Source: Tridacna crocea
Taxonomy: Eukaryota > Mollusca > Bivalvia > Cardiida > Cardiidae
DNA: 64,000 nt
Reading direction: 5' to 3'
NCBI GenBank assembly: GCA_943736015.1
Contig: OX031068.1
Span: 28,280,296 to 28,344,295 of the forward strand
Numbering within the stretch: position 1 is the stretch's first letter; the number at the start of each line of letters is the position of its first letter. The position numbers and the translations under genes are program-made. The notes below the pieces were generated by a model that was not told where the DNA came from, ran no database searches, and saw only the letters and a program-made list of their open reading frames with translations. This document shows, in pieces, positions 61,861 to 64,000 of the stretch.

Positions 61861-63738
61861 GTGCCAGATACTCTCCTGCGAAAACATGAAAAATCGACTT
61901 GCGGCACATTCCGTAGCAGACAACACCTGTTGCCTAAATCAAATATAGAGATTTTTTTCCGCCCCTTTTCTATTACTAGGGCCATTGAATTGGTTACTAA
62001 CTCAGGAATTGTACCTATTGATCCTTTAGATAAGCAAAGATGATCAATGTATAGTGCAGAAATCCCAGAAAATAGTGTCACAAGTGGCTAAAAAAGACAA
62101 AAATCAAGCAAAGGGAACTAAATTTTTTTTTTATTATAATTTTTTTTTTTTCAATCCCTTCATACAGTGACGAGAAAGCCAGTTACGTTGACCACTGACT
62201 TGTGTCCCAGTTACTCGCCCCAGAAAACATGGAAAATCGACTTGCGACACATTTCATAGCAGACGACACCTGAAGCCTAAGTTAAATATAGGGATTTTTT
62301 TTTTTCTTTTCTCTTGCTAGGACCATTGAATTGGTTATGATGACTACCATACGCGACTGTTAGGTGCTGCACATGAAATCATAAGATCGACTTTGACACT
62401 TTCGGAGGCAACCGATACCTATTGCACAAAGCAAAGAAAGGTAAAACCAAATTTTTCCGTTTTCTTTACCAGGGTCACCGAAACATTGAAACGGTTTTGG
62501 TGACTGCGTGAGTCAGGAGTCTATGTTATGTTTAACCACCGTGCAAAAATATGAAATTAAAAAAGACGCAACCGGTTGCTGTTGCATGAACTTTTTTCAC
62601 AAAACATTTTCTTGTTTGAAGTATAAAGAAATAGGCCAACAAAATACAGTAAGATGTAAGAAAAACTAATAATTGAAATAGATAAAAAAAAAAGATAGAA
62701 TGGTAAAGTTGAGATTTCAAACTCTGAAAAAAGGGGTCTTGGTGTGGGTGTCTGATCCCTCTTTATTATAGAATAGGCTGAAATGATCCGAAAAATAGGC
62801 CAAAAGAATACAACAAGATGTAAGAATAACTAATGATTAAAATAGATAAAAAAGATAAAAAGGCAGAGTGAAGGATTGAAACTCTGGAAAAAGAGGTCTT
62901 GGTGCAGATGTCTGATCCTTGTTGACCATAAAATAGGCCGAAATGACCCGAAAAATGACCCGAAAAATTAGCATAAAATTATAAACATTTCCTTCCCCCC
63001 CCTCTTTTTGATCAGCCGATCAAATCTCGGCCCTCTCTGAAATCGTCCAATCAGGAAGGCTTTTAGGAAATCATTACGGTATCCTATGAGCCAATCAAAT
63101 CACAGCCCTCTCTGAAATCGTCCAATCAGAAAAGCCCTAAGAAATTCAGATTAGGCCCAATCAGCTAATCAAATCGCAGACACACCCCCAGGATCAGCCA
63201 ATCACAAAGCTTTAAGCAATTTGAAATGGCGCTCGAAAATATCGATAGAAAACATTGAGCAAAAATCGGCATTAAAGTGGATTTTAAGTCTTCTTTGAAA
63301 GCTTTTATGCAGTCCTAGGCAAACTGCAATGCCTGAACCATCCACACATGCCAGATTTCACTGACAATGGGCGCAAATTTAAGAAAACGGGGTGGCAGAA
63401 GACCTTGTTTTGGTCTTTTCAAGCACCTTGCAAGAGTGCAAGAGTAGCTTCACCTGATTCCTATATCCCTTGATTCGATTCGCTTTTCTAATTCATGCCA
63501 TGCTGTACATTGATACTTTGAAGATGATCAAAGTACAGTGTAGAAACCCAGAAAAATAATGTCACAAGTGGCCAAAAAAAGACTGAAAGCTCTCAGTAGC
63601 AACTCTTTCCTATTGCATAAATAAAACTCCTACCCATTGCATGCATAAATAAAACAGAGGGAACCTTTATTTTTTTTTTTTTTTCAATCTCTGTTTACGG
63701 TGACAAGAAACCCAGTTACGTTGACTACCATCTCGTAG
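61861..63738. repeat. Unit U33 (1878 bp, N type, off-pattern)
   Basis: N type with ttaGat and gacAacacc like U18, where slot d would predict a Y unit. Private changes are tactcgccccAg, agaaAaact, cctTccccc and gcttcAcctg. A mosaic unit that breaks the tetramer order. Confidence 0.95.
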
Positions 63739-64000
63739 GTGCCAGATACTCTCCTGCGAAAACATGAAAAATCGACTTGCGGCACATTCCGTAGCAGACG
63801 ACACCTGTTGCCTAAATCAAATATAGAGATTTTTTTCCGCCCCTTTTCTATTACTAGGGCCATTGAATTGGTTACTAACTCAGGAATTGTACCTATTGAT
63901 CCTTTAGATAAGCAAAGATGATCAATGTATAGTGCAGAAATCCCAGAAAATAGTGTCACAAGTGGCTAAAAAAGACAAAAATCAAGCAAAGGGAACTAAA
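63739..64000. repeat. Unit U34 (partial, right edge; N type)
   Basis: Only the first 262 bp are in the window: most of A1, all of B2 and the start of the T-rich tract. N type with ttaGat. Confidence 0.95.

Larger units (their letters stand above)
1..64000. repeat. Macrosatellite array, ~1.88 kb unit, 33 full plus 2 partial copies
   Basis: The same ~1.88 kb sequence recurs head to tail in one orientation from the first to the last base. Anchor-to-anchor spacing is 1866-1889 bp in most units; U18 and U22 are shorter (1827 and 1825 bp) because of a shared replacement and deletion. No other sequence interrupts the array and neither edge is reached. Two unit types recur: Y units read T at offset +139 and C in ttgCacc; N units read A and T at these sites. 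Other linked sites are ttaAat/ttaGat, gtAcc/gtCcc, tacCcgcc/tacGcgcc and acCtgaag/acGtgaag. I recognise no known satellite or transposon family. The unit could be a tandemly amplified piece of promoter-containing intergenic DNA. Confidence 0.97.
33779..64000. repeat. Tetrameric higher-order repeat domain (U18-U34, period ~7.46-7.52 kb)
   Basis: Four unit classes recur in order. Slot a (U18, 22, 26, 30) has gcttccTctg. Slot b (U19, 23, 27, 31) has ttccAtttt, ttatTatag and a tttAttt end. Slot c (U20, 24, 28, 32) has caaGgatg, caatccTttc, ttCgtgactgTgtg and caacTgg. Slot d (U21, 25, 29) is Y type with atTgactt. U18 and U22 share a 46-bp net loss 7.46 kb apart. U26 and U30 share three private variants exactly 7520 bp apart (49347/56867, 49643/57163, 50020/57540). 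U33 does not fit slot d. Confidence 0.92.

Noticed and set aside
1-64000. rDNA, 5S, snRNA or histone gene tandem array
   Set aside because: I looked for known 5S, U6 and similar conserved cores and for histone-like frames in a unit and found none.
1-64000. CRISPR array or prokaryotic repeat system
   Set aside because: Repeats are kilobase-long and contiguous, without spacers, and there are no nearby genes.

Overview
The whole 64 kb window is one head-to-tail tandem array of a macrosatellite whose unit is about 1.88 kb. Counting from a shared anchor (the G or A of [g/a]tgccagat), there are 33 complete units, U1 to U33. Partial units U0 (positions 1-1763) and U34 (63739-64000) lie at the edges, so the array continues past both ends. 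Most units are 1866-1889 bp; two are shorter (1827 and 1825 bp). Units look almost identical and differ by scattered substitutions, small indels and homopolymer length. I find no rRNA, tRNA, snRNA, histone or transposase gene and no convincing protein-coding gene. A long, AT-rich, gene-free array of this kind points to a eukaryotic nuclear genome. Abundant CCAAT boxes and an apparent CpG-decay signature suggest a metazoan with cytosine methylation, but I cannot name the species.

Each unit has the same internal order, described once for U0/U1. Block B1 carries a hairpin. Next come two AATAAA signals, T-rich DNA and block A1. Block B2 follows with a second hairpin, then T-rich DNA, block A2 and the more diverged A3. 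Two copies of a 140-170 bp block C (C1, C2) hold a variable poly-A tract, and a stub C3 runs into a poly-C tract. Block D is a 75-bp repeat with 5-6 CCAAT boxes. Block E is single copy, with GGCGC and TATCGATA motifs and a small hairpin. A, B, C and D are therefore old internal duplications inside the present unit.

Units fall into two main types by linked variants. At unit offset +139 (with C/T nearby) Y units read T and N units read A. Their order gives higher-order repeats (HORs) that change along the array: dimers at about 1.8-9.3 kb, an irregular stretch at 9.3-16.8 kb, trimers at 16.8-31.9 kb and tetramers of about 7.5 kb from 33.8 kb to the end. Units such as U17, U32 and U33 are hybrids between types, as expected from unequal exchange or gene conversion.

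The most functional-looking part is D plus E: a dense NF-Y-type CCAAT cluster, E2F-like and DRE-like motifs, then tandem AATAAA signals and a T-rich stretch about 400-450 bp downstream. This could be a short noncoding transcription unit repeated 34 times, but that is inference. The short open frames in the array mostly need GTG or TTG starts, or come and go with single-base and poly-A length changes, so I do not annotate them as genes.
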